A DNA stretch of 42,443 nt, taken from an uncultured Ruminococcus sp. GTDB taxonomy: Bacteria; Bacillota; Clostridia; Oscillospirales; Ruminococcaceae. Shown here piece by piece: positions 24,768 to 32,760 of this stretch. The notes below the pieces were generated by a model. The model was not told where the DNA came from. It was given only the letters and a program-made list of their open reading frames with translations, and ran no database searches. Both the position numbers and the translations under genes were made by a program. How positions within the stretch are numbered: the stretch's first letter is position 1; the number at the start of each line of letters is the position of its first letter. Location: positions 15,506-57,948 of the forward strand of contig CADAGC010000004.1 of assembly GCA_902787365.1 (NCBI GenBank), written 5' to 3'.

Positions 24768-25466
24768 TCAGTCCTGAATCTGCTCGATATCCTCTACCGA
24801 CTCTATCTGGCCGTCAACGAGTCTGACGAGCTTTGTGCCGTACTTTGCAGCCTTTTCAGAGTGAGTTACCTGCACTATGGTCTTGCCGTATTTTTTGTTT
24901 ATGTCACGGAAAAGCTCCATAATGCCGGTACCCGTCTTGGTGTCAAGGTTGCCTATAGGCTCATCAAGGAACAGTATCTTGGGGTCAAACACCAGCGAGC
25001 GTGCTATAGCAACTCTCTGCTGCTGGCCGCCCGAGAGCTCACGGGGGGTGAGCTTTCTCTTCTCCTCCATACCAATTATCTTTAAGCACTCATCAAGCTT
25101 GTCAGCGTAGTCAGAACGCTTCTTGCCTGCTATCATAAGGGGCAGAGCGATGTTATCCTCAACTGTAAGGTTGGGAACTAAGTTATAGAACTGGAACACG
25201 AAGCCCACGTCTTCATTTCTCATCTTGCAAAGCGCCTTGTCCTTAAGGGTGCTTAAGTCTGTGCCGTTTATCTTGACAGTGCCCGATGTAGGCATATCAA
25301 GGCCGCCCAGCAGATAAAGCAGGGTGGATTTGCCGCCGCCCGAGGGACCCATAATTGATATGAACTCGCCCTCCTCAACATTAAGGTTTATATCCTTTAA
25401 AACGTGTGCTACTTCCTTGCCGTTCTGGAACTTTCTGTTTACAGCGTTTACTTCTATTACACTCAT
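24768..25466 (-). CDS. ABC exporter ATPase (LolD/MacB type)
   Basis: 232 residues, a single nucleotide-binding domain. Walker A is GPSGGGKST (40-48), the Q-loop is in [12 protein letters not shown], the signature is LSGGQQQR (144-151) and Walker B is ILFLDEP (164-170). The usual DEPTGNLD reads DEPIGNLD. This group energises FtsX-like permeases, and one lies directly upstream (14 bp). The start at 25466 (MSVIEV) has GGAGGAAGAG in front of it. Confidence 0.92.
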   Translation of the reverse strand: MSVIEVNAVNRKFQNGKEVAHVLKDINLNVEEGEFISIMGPSGGGKSTLLYLLGGLDMPTSGTVKINGTDLSTLKDKALCKMRNEDVGFVFQFYNLVPNLTVEDNIALPLMIAGKKRSDYADKLDECLKIIGMEEKRKLTPRELSGGQQQRVAIARSLVFDPKILFLDEPIGNLDTKTGTGIMELFRDINKKYGKTIVQVTHSEKAAKYGTKLVRLVDGQIESVEDIEQIQD

Positions 25467-25479
25467 TTTCTCTTCCTCC

Positions 25480-27969
25480 TTATTCGTACTTAAGCTCTTC
25501 CACAACTCTCAGCTTGGCGATGTTCTTCATCGAGCCGACAGATGCGAGGAATATTACAAATGCGATAACTACTAAATATATCGGGTACTGCTTCCAGCTG
25601 AATGTTATATCAAGGCCGCCCATACCAACACCGTCGAGAAGCTTCTGTGCGAGTATGCATAAAAGCATTGTGTAAGGTATAGATGCGATAGCGCTCCATA
25701 CAACGCCTGTGATGCTCTCTGAGAGTATCATTCTTCTTCTCTGCTTGATGTTCATACCTACAGATGCCATTACCGCAAACTCTTTCTTTCTCTGCGCAAA
25801 GCTTATAGAGATGTTGTTGAATATACCTATAGATGCGATAACAAGTGCAAGGTATGTGAATATCGAGAGAATGTCGATTATCATCTGGTTGCTCTGAACG
25901 TTATCATCTACCATATCCTGCTTGGATATGTAGGTAGCGCCGTAGTCGCCTATCGACTTTTTGAGCTCCTCCTCTACCTTGTCGGAGTCTGCGCCGTCCT
26001 TAAGGAAGAAGGTTATAGAGCCTGCCTCTTTGAGCTTGTAGATCTCCTGTATCTTGTCCTCGTGCATAAGGATTATCTTGCCGCCGTTTAACTGGCCGCC
26101 GTCAAACTCGCCTATGATGTGGAATGTATCCTTGATGCCGTCGATGTCTATGTCGATATCATCGCCGACGCTCTTGTCTATATCCTTAAGGAAGCTGGTG
26201 GATACCATAGCGTCCTTGCCTGTCGATGCAGTGTAGTCCTTGTACTGCTCGCTTGTCTTGCCGACTGTGAGCTTTAAGTATTCGCCCCACTCGGCAAAGA
26301 GTGTCGGGTCTGCCGCCATAACGACAGCTTCCTTGCTGTTTACTGTTGCCCATGCATCTGTCTGTGTGCAGAACCTTGTTGAGTCGATGCCGTCTATCTT
26401 TTTAAGCTCCTCCACTATCTTCTGTGTGGTGGTAACTTCTTCGTTGCTGGGTATGCCTGCCGATATCATATAGTCGTAGTTGAGTTCCTTGTAGGCATTA
26501 ACTATGTAATCTGTCATGCTCGAACCTATTGAAGCTATGAGCATTACCGATGAAAGTGTAAGTACCAAAAGTGTTATGTTGCCACGAAGCAGCTTTGAAG
26601 TCTTGATAGCATTGAGTGAGAGGAATGTAGTTGTGTGGCCTCTGAACAGCCCTGCTATCTTGCCCGAAACTACCTTGATGAACTTTCTCGACATCATCAG
26701 CATACCGATTATGGCAAATACCATAAACAGCCCTGCTAAAGCGTCGATAGATTCGTTCTTTACAAGTGCGCCAACTACTGCAAGTGCTAAGAGTATGCAG
26801 CCGATAGTGAAGCGAACTGCACCCTTTTTGTGAGTAGTCTCCATACGGTTTAAGATAACATCCTTGACCTGGAACTTTCTTATGCTTCTTATCGGTATCC
26901 AGGCGGATATTACCGAGAGGAAAACTGCAAACAGCACGCCTATTACGATATGCACGCCGTTTATTCTCAGGGGCATATAGATGCCGTAGTCCTTAAGGGG
27001 CGATATCATGTTTGTGAGCAGCTTAAGTCCGCCAAGACCCACGCCAATGCCGAATGCCGAGCCGCATATGCCGTAGAGTACAGCCTCAACGAGCAGGATA
27101 TGCTCTATCTTTTTCTTTGTAGCGCCCTGGCTCATAAATGTGCCTATTACCGTGATACGCTCGGTGATTATCAGCTTGAATGCACCGTAGATGATGATCA
27201 CGCAGACAACGCACACGATCGAGAGCATTACATAAAGGCCTAAGGTTATCGACTCTGAGCCGTCCTTACTGTCGTTGACAAGTGCGCTTGCTGCGACCTT
27301 GTCGTTCTCGTCATTGAAATCCGAGATAATACCCTTTATCTTATCGTAGCTCTTATCTTCTGAATCGACCTTTGCTCTCATATAGTTATACTTGCCGCCT
27401 GCGCCTAACAGGTCATCAAGATAAGCATAAGGAACGACCACGCTGAAATTCTTCTTGGTGTCGGTATAGAAGATACCGCTGTTTGCGGCGATACCCTTTA
27501 TCACGAAGTCTGTCTTTTCGCCGTTTATGGCTACTGTGAGCTTATCGCCTACCTTAAGGCTTCTCTCATCGGCTATTCTGTCGGATATAACGCAGACCTT
27601 TTCGTTCACGTTGTCGATCTTACCCTCGACCATATCCTTATCATAGCCCTTTTTACCGCTGATCGATACATAGATTATCTCGTCCTCATTAAGAACGCCC
27701 GTAAGCCCTATGCCACCCTCGAGGTCTGAAACGTTGCCCTTGACGTCATTCTCATCAAAGAACTGGTCGTCGGTGGTGGAGTAGATCGTGATATCCTGCC
27801 CCTCCGCCGCCTCCCTTGCGGGCTGCGTAAAGCTGTCAAGCAGCACATCGACAAGGCCTAAGCTCATTATCAGAAGCGCCGTACAGCACATGATCGAGAA
27901 GATTAGCAGGAACAGTCTGCCTTTCTTTTCGAGCATATTCTTTGAAATGTACTTCAGAAAAACTCCCAA
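25480..27969 (-). CDS. FtsX-type ABC exporter permease
   Basis: 829 residues, TTG start with GGGAGAGG 5 bp upstream. The order is an N-terminal helix (about 14-38), extracytoplasmic domain, three-helix FtsX core (about 245-375), two further helices (about 395-430), a helix near 470, a second extracytoplasmic domain, and a final three-helix core (about 700-820). The motif QRKKEFAVMASVGMN marks the cytoplasmic coupling loop. Two FtsX cores in one chain match exporters of the bacitracin/lantibiotic-resistance or macrolide type. No sensor kinase genes accompany it. It forms an operon with the ATPase. Confidence 0.88.
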   Translation of the reverse strand: MGVFLKYISKNMLEKKGRLFLLIFSIMCCTALLIMSLGLVDVLLDSFTQPAREAAEGQDITIYSTTDDQFFDENDVKGNVSDLEGGIGLTGVLNEDEIIYVSISGKKGYDKDMVEGKIDNVNEKVCVISDRIADERSLKVGDKLTVAINGEKTDFVIKGIAANSGIFYTDTKKNFSVVVPYAYLDDLLGAGGKYNYMRAKVDSEDKSYDKIKGIISDFNDENDKVAASALVNDSKDGSESITLGLYVMLSIVCVVCVIIIYGAFKLIITERITVIGTFMSQGATKKKIEHILLVEAVLYGICGSAFGIGVGLGGLKLLTNMISPLKDYGIYMPLRINGVHIVIGVLFAVFLSVISAWIPIRSIRKFQVKDVILNRMETTHKKGAVRFTIGCILLALAVVGALVKNESIDALAGLFMVFAIIGMLMMSRKFIKVVSGKIAGLFRGHTTTFLSLNAIKTSKLLRGNITLLVLTLSSVMLIASIGSSMTDYIVNAYKELNYDYMISAGIPSNEEVTTTQKIVEELKKIDGIDSTRFCTQTDAWATVNSKEAVVMAADPTLFAEWGEYLKLTVGKTSEQYKDYTASTGKDAMVSTSFLKDIDKSVGDDIDIDIDGIKDTFHIIGEFDGGQLNGGKIILMHEDKIQEIYKLKEAGSITFFLKDGADSDKVEEELKKSIGDYGATYISKQDMVDDNVQSNQMIIDILSIFTYLALVIASIGIFNNISISFAQRKKEFAVMASVGMNIKQRRRMILSESITGVVWSAIASIPYTMLLCILAQKLLDGVGMGGLDITFSWKQYPIYLVVIAFVIFLASVGSMKNIAKLRVVEELKYE

Positions 27970-28119
27970 AATTACCTCTCCCTTCCTATTTTCGGGCAGC
28001 AGCGCCCGTCTTACAAAGATTAGACGGAGAAAGCGCCGATTCGTTACAAGAAAAACAAAATATTTTTCCCGAAGCGGTCAGCGGCCTTTCTTTTCTATTC
28101 ATTTCCGCCCTATGATGAT

Positions 28120-28148
28120 ATTATACATCATATAATATTGTTTGTCAA
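28120..28148 (-). promoter_or_regulatory. sigma-A promoter of the FtsX exporter operon
   Basis: Minus-strand TTGACA (28143-28148), 17-bp spacer, TATAAT (28120-28125): a full consensus pair. Confidence 0.85.
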
Positions 28149-28406
28149 TATAATATCCCAAGTTTTATAATATTCGTCAGAATATAACAACTTACAACAA
28201 ACTTTTCACATTTGATTTAGTCAAACGTCTCAAAAAGTTGCAACATTTTACATATATTGCCGCCGAGCAAGCGGCTTGTACGCACATCTTAATCGTTTTC
28301 GCCGCTTTAGCACTTTATTATTGTAACATATTTTAAAGGATTTGTAAAGATGTGGATAAAGAGGGAATTTGTTTGGGCTGAGCAAGGGGAAAAAAGCCGC
28401 TCGGCA

Positions 28407-28435
28407 TTGACAAAATATGGGAGGCATTGTATAAT
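28407..28435 (+). promoter_or_regulatory. sigma-A promoter of the lipoprotein gene
   Basis: TTGACA (28407-28412), 17-bp spacer, TATAAT (28430-28435). It rules out the upstream ATG at 28427 as the start of the following gene. Confidence 0.85.
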
Positions 28436-28456
28436 AAAATAAAGGAGGCGGTCAGA

Positions 28457-29164
28457 GTGAAAAAAGCACTATCGGCAATACTATGTGCGCTTTTACTGAC
28501 AGGTTGCGGCAACGCTTCAAGCAGCAGTACAGAGGACACAACGACTCGGAGCGACTCAGTTTCGCAGACAGCTTCCGAGAGCAAGCCTGAAAGTGTGACC
28601 GACAGCACGGCAGAAAGCACGACCGAGAGCACGCAAAATGAAGATTCTTCAAACACAGAATTGACATACGACCCGTATGAACTTGAAAAGTCTATGTCTG
28701 ACGGCGACTATTTTGTTGACGACAGCGAAAAGTTTGAAAAGATAGAGGATATGCGAAACTCGGTATGGGGAGATTTTCTGAGCGAAAGGGGCGGTGTGCC
28801 GAAAGAAAAGCTAACACCAAAGCCAAAGGAGGGCTTTGTGGAATACGGCTGCACGGCACATCTGAGCTTTTACCGCCTTTCGTATGATTACAAGGATAAG
28901 CCCTACAATATGGAAGTATATTTGCTGAAATTTGACAACATAGATGATATGTATGAAAAGTTCTTCAAGGAAATGGGCTTTATGATGCCAAATTCCTCAA
29001 CCGAGATAAAGGACGGCTTGATAATAGATAAAAACAGCGAATACACAAACGGTTATGCACTTATGGGGCTAAGCTCCGAGGGGCTTGCGTGGAGCTTATA
29101 TGCAAACGACAAAGGCATAACCCTTGATGAGATGAAAGAGTTTGCAAGTCAAATGGAATTCTGA
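28457..29164 (+). CDS. putative lipoprotein of unknown function
   Basis: 235 residues with a GTG start, placed by AAAGGAGG 8 bp upstream and by the promoter that covers the earlier ATG. A lipoprotein signal with lipobox LLTGC is followed by a Ser/Thr/Glu-rich linker of about 45 residues and a compact mixed domain (from about residue 75). No family is recognised. It is monocistronic, with a terminator at 29177. Confidence 0.65.
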   Translation: MKKALSAILCALLLTGCGNASSSSTEDTTTRSDSVSQTASESKPESVTDSTAESTTESTQNEDSSNTELTYDPYELEKSMSDGDYFVDDSEKFEKIEDMRNSVWGDFLSERGGVPKEKLTPKPKEGFVEYGCTAHLSFYRLSYDYKDKPYNMEVYLLKFDNIDDMYEKFFKEMGFMMPNSSTEIKDGLIIDKNSEYTNGYALMGLSSEGLAWSLYANDKGITLDEMKEFASQMEF

Positions 29165-29176
29165 TAGAGCAATTAT

Positions 29177-29205
29177 AGCCGAGGACTGACCCCCTCGGCT
29201 TTTCT
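29177..29205 (+). terminator. terminator of the lipoprotein gene
   Basis: 8-bp stem AGCCGAGG/CCTCGGCT followed by TTTCTCTTT. Confidence 0.75.
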
Positions 29206-29206
29206 C

Positions 29207-29235
29207 TTTACAAACTCCCCAAAATATAGTATAAT
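29207..29235 (+). promoter_or_regulatory. sigma-A promoter of the orphan ATPase operon
   Basis: TTTACA (29207-29212), 17-bp spacer, TATAAT (29230-29235). Confidence 0.75.
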
Positions 29236-29252
29236 AGATGTGAGGTGAGAGT

Positions 29253-29954
29253 ATGGCATTTGTGGAATTCAAAAACGTATACAAGCGCTACCGCATGGGC
29301 GAGGTGACGATAACGGCGTCTGACGGGGTCAGCTTTGAGGTCGAGAGGGGCGAGTTTGCGGTCATTCTCGGCTCGTCGGGTGCGGGCAAGACCACCATAC
29401 TCAATATGCTCGGCGGTATGGACAGATGCGACGAGGGGCAGATGATAGTTGACGGCGTTGACATCACCGCCCTTTCAAAACGTGGGCTGACCGAGTATAA
29501 GCGCTATGACATAGGGTTTGTGTTCCAGTTTTATAACCTCGTCAACAACCTCACCGCTAAGGAGAATGTTGAGCTGGCAACGCAGATATGCCGTGACGCC
29601 CTCGACCCCGCCGAGGTGCTTAGGAGCGTGGGGCTGGGCGACAGGCTTGATAACTTCCCCTCGCAGCTTTCGGGCGGCGAGCAGCAGCGAGTGTCGATAG
29701 CAAGGGCGCTTGCGAAAAACCCGAAGCTGCTTTTATGCGACGAGCCGACTGGTGCGCTTGACTACACCACGGGCAAGCAGATATTGCAGCTTTTGCAGGA
29801 CACCTGCCGCAAGCAGGGCATGACGGTCATAGTCATCACCCACAACAGCGCCATAGTGCCTATGGCCGACAGAGTGATAAAGGTAAAAAACAGCAAGGTG
29901 GTAGATGTAAGGCTCAACCCCTCCCCTACCGACGTCAGCGAGATAGAGTGGTAA
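29253..29954 (+). CDS. ABC exporter ATPase without adjacent permease
   Basis: 233 residues. Walker A is GSSGAGKTT (40-48), the signature is LSGGEQQR (139-146) and Walker B/D-loop is [12 protein letters not shown] (159-170). The [10 protein letters not shown]-loop is typical of MacB/LolD-type exporters. No permease lies on either side; the genes behind it are an ART-like protein and a SUKH protein. The 985-residue permease at 8628 lacks an ATPase, so the two may work together although they are 18 kb apart (inference). Confidence 0.9.
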   Translation: MAFVEFKNVYKRYRMGEVTITASDGVSFEVERGEFAVILGSSGAGKTTILNMLGGMDRCDEGQMIVDGVDITALSKRGLTEYKRYDIGFVFQFYNLVNNLTAKENVELATQICRDALDPAEVLRSVGLGDRLDNFPSQLSGGEQQRVSIARALAKNPKLLLCDEPTGALDYTTGKQILQLLQDTCRKQGMTVIVITHNSAIVPMADRVIKVKNSKVVDVRLNPSPTDVSEIEW

Positions 29955-29958
29955 GGCT

Positions 29959-30531
29959 ATGCTGTTATATCACGGAAGCAACACTGCGGGTCTGACACAG
30001 CTCTGCCCAAGACAGGCCGACCACGACAGACCGTATGTGTACCTGACGACAATAGAACAGGTAGCGGCGATGTATCTCTGCAACGCCGTGCAGCGCCCCT
30101 TTTACTGGTTTCCTTACGGCTTTGAGCGAGGGAGCGATGTGCCCGTATATCACGAGCTTTACCCCGATGCTCTGCGTGAGGTGTCGCAGGGCGTGCGTGG
30201 CTGCATATACACAGTCGATGCCAAAGAGGGGGAATACATACCGTTTAAGGACATTCCCTGCGCACGGCTCGGCTCGGTGCCGCTTGATGTGGTCGGCCGA
30301 ATCGAGGTGGCTGATGCCTATGAGCTTATGCAGCAGTATATTGCAGAGGGCAAGCTTAAAGTCAGCAGATATGAGGACAAGACCCCCGAAGAGCTTGAGC
30401 GCTGGCACAGAATGGTGGCCGCATACCTCAAGGAGAAGAACATGGCAAGCGCCCCCGACTGCTCGTATGCACATTTTGTGCGCCAAAAGCTGCCAAGGGC
30501 GTGGGAGATATACACAGAATCAGGAGAGTAA
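29959..30531 (+). CDS. uncharacterised protein with ADP-ribosyltransferase-like N-terminus
   Basis: 190 residues, no signal peptide. The start LLYHGSNTAGLTQLCP followed by RPYVYLTT resembles the H-G-S...Y-L-T opening of DUF3990/ART-fold proteins, with His5 and Tyr/Thr in the NAD-binding positions. I cannot identify the catalytic Glu with certainty. It starts 4 bp after the ATPase stop and ends 3 bp before the SUKH gene, so the three genes are translationally linked. It could be an effector or a housekeeping protein; the fold call is tentative. Confidence 0.5.
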   Translation: MLLYHGSNTAGLTQLCPRQADHDRPYVYLTTIEQVAAMYLCNAVQRPFYWFPYGFERGSDVPVYHELYPDALREVSQGVRGCIYTVDAKEGEYIPFKDIPCARLGSVPLDVVGRIEVADAYELMQQYIAEGKLKVSRYEDKTPEELERWHRMVAAYLKEKNMASAPDCSYAHFVRQKLPRAWEIYTESGE

Positions 30532-30534
30532 AGA

Positions 30535-30972
30535 ATGCACAGATTCACGACAGCACCGCCGAAAAACGCAGCCGAAACAGAAGCTGCGATAAAGCACCTT
30601 GAAGAAAAGTATGGCATACGATTCCCCGAAGCTTTGAGGAAGCTATACGCCGAATGCGAAACGGGCAGAATAAAGCTATGCGTTTTTGACATCGGCGGGG
30701 TCGTTTGCGAGGTCTGCAAGCTTACACACCTTAAGCCCGACATATTACACTTTGAGAAGATAGCCGACTGGGACAGGGCTGACGGCTTTCTGCCCGACAC
30801 CTTTTATCCCCTTGCCGCAGATCGTGGCGGCGACACCTACTACTGGGACAGTGCAAGCGAAAAGGTCTATCTTTCCTTCCCAGACGACATCGAGCACCCG
30901 CTGCTTATTGCCAACAGTACCTCGGAGTTTATTGCTCTGCTTGATAAGAGCGTTGCCGAAGCCGACAAGTGA
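30535..30972 (+). CDS. SMI1/KNR4 (SUKH)-domain protein
   Basis: 145 residues. It shows the SUKH pattern: an N-terminal helix pair (AAIKHLEEKYGIRFPEALRKLYAECETGRI), a central strand region, LPDTFYPLAADRGGDTYYWD (the conserved G-G-D-x-Y-x-x-D element) and VYLSFPDDIEHPLLIANSTSEFIALL. SUKH proteins often serve as immunity proteins against contact-dependent or secreted toxins, or as general binding scaffolds. Its direct linkage to the ART-like gene makes an effector/immunity pair conceivable. Confidence 0.75.
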   Translation: MHRFTTAPPKNAAETEAAIKHLEEKYGIRFPEALRKLYAECETGRIKLCVFDIGGVVCEVCKLTHLKPDILHFEKIADWDRADGFLPDTFYPLAADRGGDTYYWDSASEKVYLSFPDDIEHPLLIANSTSEFIALLDKSVAEADK

Positions 30973-31030
30973 CATTCGCAGGCAAATATTAAAGTTTTAT
31001 TAAATTTGCCCCCGTTTTTTCAAATGCCCC

Positions 31031-31059
31031 TTGACTTGCGCTTTATGATATGATATAAT
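31031..31059 (+). promoter_or_regulatory. promoter of tRNA-Arg
   Basis: TTGACT (31031-31036), 17-bp spacer, TATAAT (31054-31059), with the tRNA 5' end 17 bp downstream. Confidence 0.85.
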
Positions 31060-31075
31060 ATATAAGTTGAAACGT

Positions 31076-31152
31076 GCGCCAGTAGCTCAGCTGGATAGAG
31101 TGACTGGCTACGAACCAGTAGGTCGGGGGTTCGAGTCCCTCCTGGCGCACCA
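31076..31152 (+). tRNA. tRNA-Arg (anticodon ACG)
   Basis: A full cloverleaf with encoded CCA: acceptor GCGCCAG/CTGGCGC with discriminator A, D-arm starting GCTC, anticodon stem ACTGG/CCAGT around CTACGAA (anticodon ACG, read CGN), and T-arm with GGTTCGAGTCC. It is the left border of the accessory region. The first repeat module begins 3 bp after the CCA. Confidence 0.95.
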
Positions 31153-31154
31153 TA

Positions 31155-31437
31155 TATGGCGAACGAAAAAGATGTCCGCCAAGAAAAGCGCGTATTTACG
31201 CGCTTTTTTGTTGCTCTGATGCTGAAAAATTTTTATACAAAACCGAAGATGACATTCGACTTTTTCGAGTATGAAGCAGGAGTTGAACTCTCACAAAAAG
31301 GATTTTGGAGTGTTTATGCACATAGATTTAAAGCAACCGCATATATTTTTAAGCAAAAAGTTTCACGAATTTTTAAGCCCGTATTTGTTAGTATCTCACA
31401 AAAGTGAGGTGCTAAGAAATATGGGCTTTTTTATTGC
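31155..31437 (+). repeat. 283-bp module, left copy, next to tRNA-Arg
   Basis: Homologous over its length, in patches, to 40975-41258. Shared blocks include ATGGCGAA, GAAAAAGATGTCCGCCA, CGTATTTACGCGCTTTTTTG, CCGAAGATGACATT and AGGAGTTGAACTCTCACA. A second terminator-like helix (AAGCCCGTATTT, 31375-31386, with AAATATGGGCTT, 31417-31428) encloses CTCAC/GTGAG. The right copy keeps the same helix with changed bases (CCCGGA/TCCGGG), which looks like compensatory change. An 83-codon reading frame (31156-31407) starts inside it. In the right copy the frame is interrupted by TAA after 28 codons, so coding is doubtful. Confidence 0.75.
31186..31209 (+). terminator. terminator behind tRNA-Arg, inside the module
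   Basis: AAGCGCG and CGCGCTT pair around a short loop, followed by T6. The right module copy has the equivalent at 41006-41029. Confidence 0.8.
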
Positions 31438-31477
31438 CCAAAAGCAATATAAAATATAATATATAAAGAAATGTGTA

Positions 31478-31864
31478 TCGGAAGCGTTTTTATCTATTGC
31501 GAAGAATTTTCAGATTGTTAACAATTTAGATCCTAACAAAAAGCTTAAATATGTCGTCATAAGTATTAGAAACACAGCCAAAGATACTTTGAAGAAAGAA
31601 AAAATCAATTTGAACACCGAAGAATATGACGATGACAGTTTCTTTACCGAAGAAGGCTTTTCCGAATATGGTATAGTTGATTGGAACGAAAGTATAAAAA
31701 TGCTTACTCAAACCGACAAGGATATTTTATACTTAAGATGTATATTGCAGCTCGAATATAAGGAAATAGCTAAAACGCTCCGTATAAGTCAAGGCGCAGC
31801 AAGGGTAAGGGTATATACCGCCAGAGAAAATTTGAAAAAGCTGTTAGGAAAGGAGGACTCATAA
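31478..31864 (+). pseudogene. ECF sigma factor lacking its N-terminus
   Basis: The frame can be read from 31478 (SEAFLSIAKNFQIVNNL, then LKYVVISIRNTAKD), through the linker, to a region-4 helix-turn-helix (YKEIAKTLRISQGAARVRVYTARENLKKLL). A TAA codon sits seven codons upstream and no region 2.1 or start codon is available, so the first 30 or more residues are missing. A TTG at 31589 could only make a region-4 fragment. The break lies just after the repeat module, which suggests a rearrangement there. The stop overlaps the next ATG (TAATG). Confidence 0.7.
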
Positions 31865-32010
31865 TGGGAAGTAACAAACTGTTTTTGCAGGCGTTGGAAA
31901 ACGTCTATGATGATGAATTTGAAAACTATATGAGTTCTCTTGAAAGAAATAATTGCAGCGAGCATATTTTTGGAGAGGAGCATAACAAGAAAATACAGAA
32001 GGAAATATAA
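31864..32010 (+). pseudogene. truncated partner of the broken ECF sigma factor
   Basis: 48 residues (MGSNKLFLQALENVYDDEFENY...), ending abruptly in KKIQKEI before the membrane helix expected for a sigma-linked regulator. The TAATG overlap with the sigma remnant indicates the original two-gene arrangement. Downstream bases do not continue the protein in another frame that I can see. Confidence 0.6.
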
Positions 32011-32198
32011 CATCAAGCGAAAAACTTTTTTGAAGCAATCTCCGCGATTTCAAGAAAACTATTTATACGTTGCAGAAATATGAGAGATGATTTCTTCGCA
32101 TTTTAGGATACTATGGTGGTAAAAGCGGCATTAAACTAATGCAAATCTCCTCAACCTCTCCCACACGAAACAATACATTAAATGTGTAAAGGTAAAAA

Positions 32199-32233
32199 AC
32201 AGCCTCGGTACTCAAAAGAGTATCGGGGCTGTT
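32199..32233 (+). terminator. hairpin with terminator shape
   Basis: AACAGCC pairs with GGCTGTT around an inner GTACTC/GAGTAT helix and an AAAA loop, followed by ACTTTG. It has few T residues and stands between two gene remnants. Confidence 0.4.
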
Positions 32234-32279
32234 ACTTTGCAGAGGGATCAAAAAACGTTGTATTTGCGTATATTTTGCT

Positions 32280-32507
32280 TTATCGGGTTTTCGACAATGA
32301 TGTGTGCCACTCGTTAAATAAATTGAGTATCGGCATCATGTCAAGAGCTGAACTGTCTTTATTAGCCGTATCAACATTATCATTAAGCGCAATAAAACGG
32401 ATATTGTAACTCGGAAAAATGTAATCTACATATCTGCCGACTTCGATATAGTTTCTTCCGAAACGGCTGAGGTCCCTTGCTCACACAAAATAGATGACAA
32501 CCCCTCC
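32280..32507 (-). pseudogene. fragment of a large serine recombinase (resolvase domain)
   Basis: On the minus strand the translation reads GVVIYFV, stop, ARDLSRFGRNYIEVGRYVD, then YNIRFIALNDNVDTANKD, ALDMMPILNLFNEWH, and a stop at 32280. DLSRFGRNY-x-E-x-G and D-x-V-D-T are conserved parts of the catalytic domain of Tn4451/TnpX-like serine recombinases. The catalytic N-terminus and the DNA-binding C-terminus are absent and there is an in-frame TGA, so it is a dead remnant. It shows that an integrative element once occupied this locus. From 32508 to 32700 I see nothing further. Confidence 0.8.
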
Positions 32508-32696
32508 AAGTCCCGAAAATACGGTATTTTAAGAGCCATTTTACAGAAATTTTTATACTACAAAACCATAGATGAAAAATCGGATTTTTAAGCAAAAAAC
32601 GCCCCGAAACCATATAAAAAGTCCAATAAATAGTACCACTTTCTGTCAAAACAACAAAATAACGATTCACACGTAATAATAACATATTAACTTCCC

Positions 32697-32744
32697 TGAA
32701 AACTTAACCGGCAGCAGCATTCTCAAGGAATACTGCTGCCGGTT
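32697..32744 (-). terminator. terminator of the secreted-protein/ABC transporter gene cluster
   Basis: A 12-bp perfect stem (AACCGGCAGCAG, 32706-32717, with CTGCTGCCGGTT, 32733-32744), extended by ATTCC/GGAAT-type pairing. On the minus strand AAGTTTTC follows. Confidence 0.65.
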
Positions 32745-32760
32745 AATATAATAAGAATTC

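Larger units (their letters stand above)
27970..28456. other. divergent intergenic region, 487 bp
   Basis: It holds two promoters: one for the exporter permease (28120-28148, minus) and one for the lipoprotein gene (28407-28435, plus). Between them the sequence is AT-rich. The predicted permease leader is about 145 nt and contains GGGCAG/GCGCCCG-type short pairings without a recognisable riboswitch. I see no gene. Confidence 0.5.

Noticed and set aside
28427-28456. ATG at 28427 as start of the lipoprotein
   Set aside because: It lies between the -35 and -10 boxes of the promoter that drives the gene. The GTG at 28457 has the ribosome site and gives a normal lipoprotein signal.
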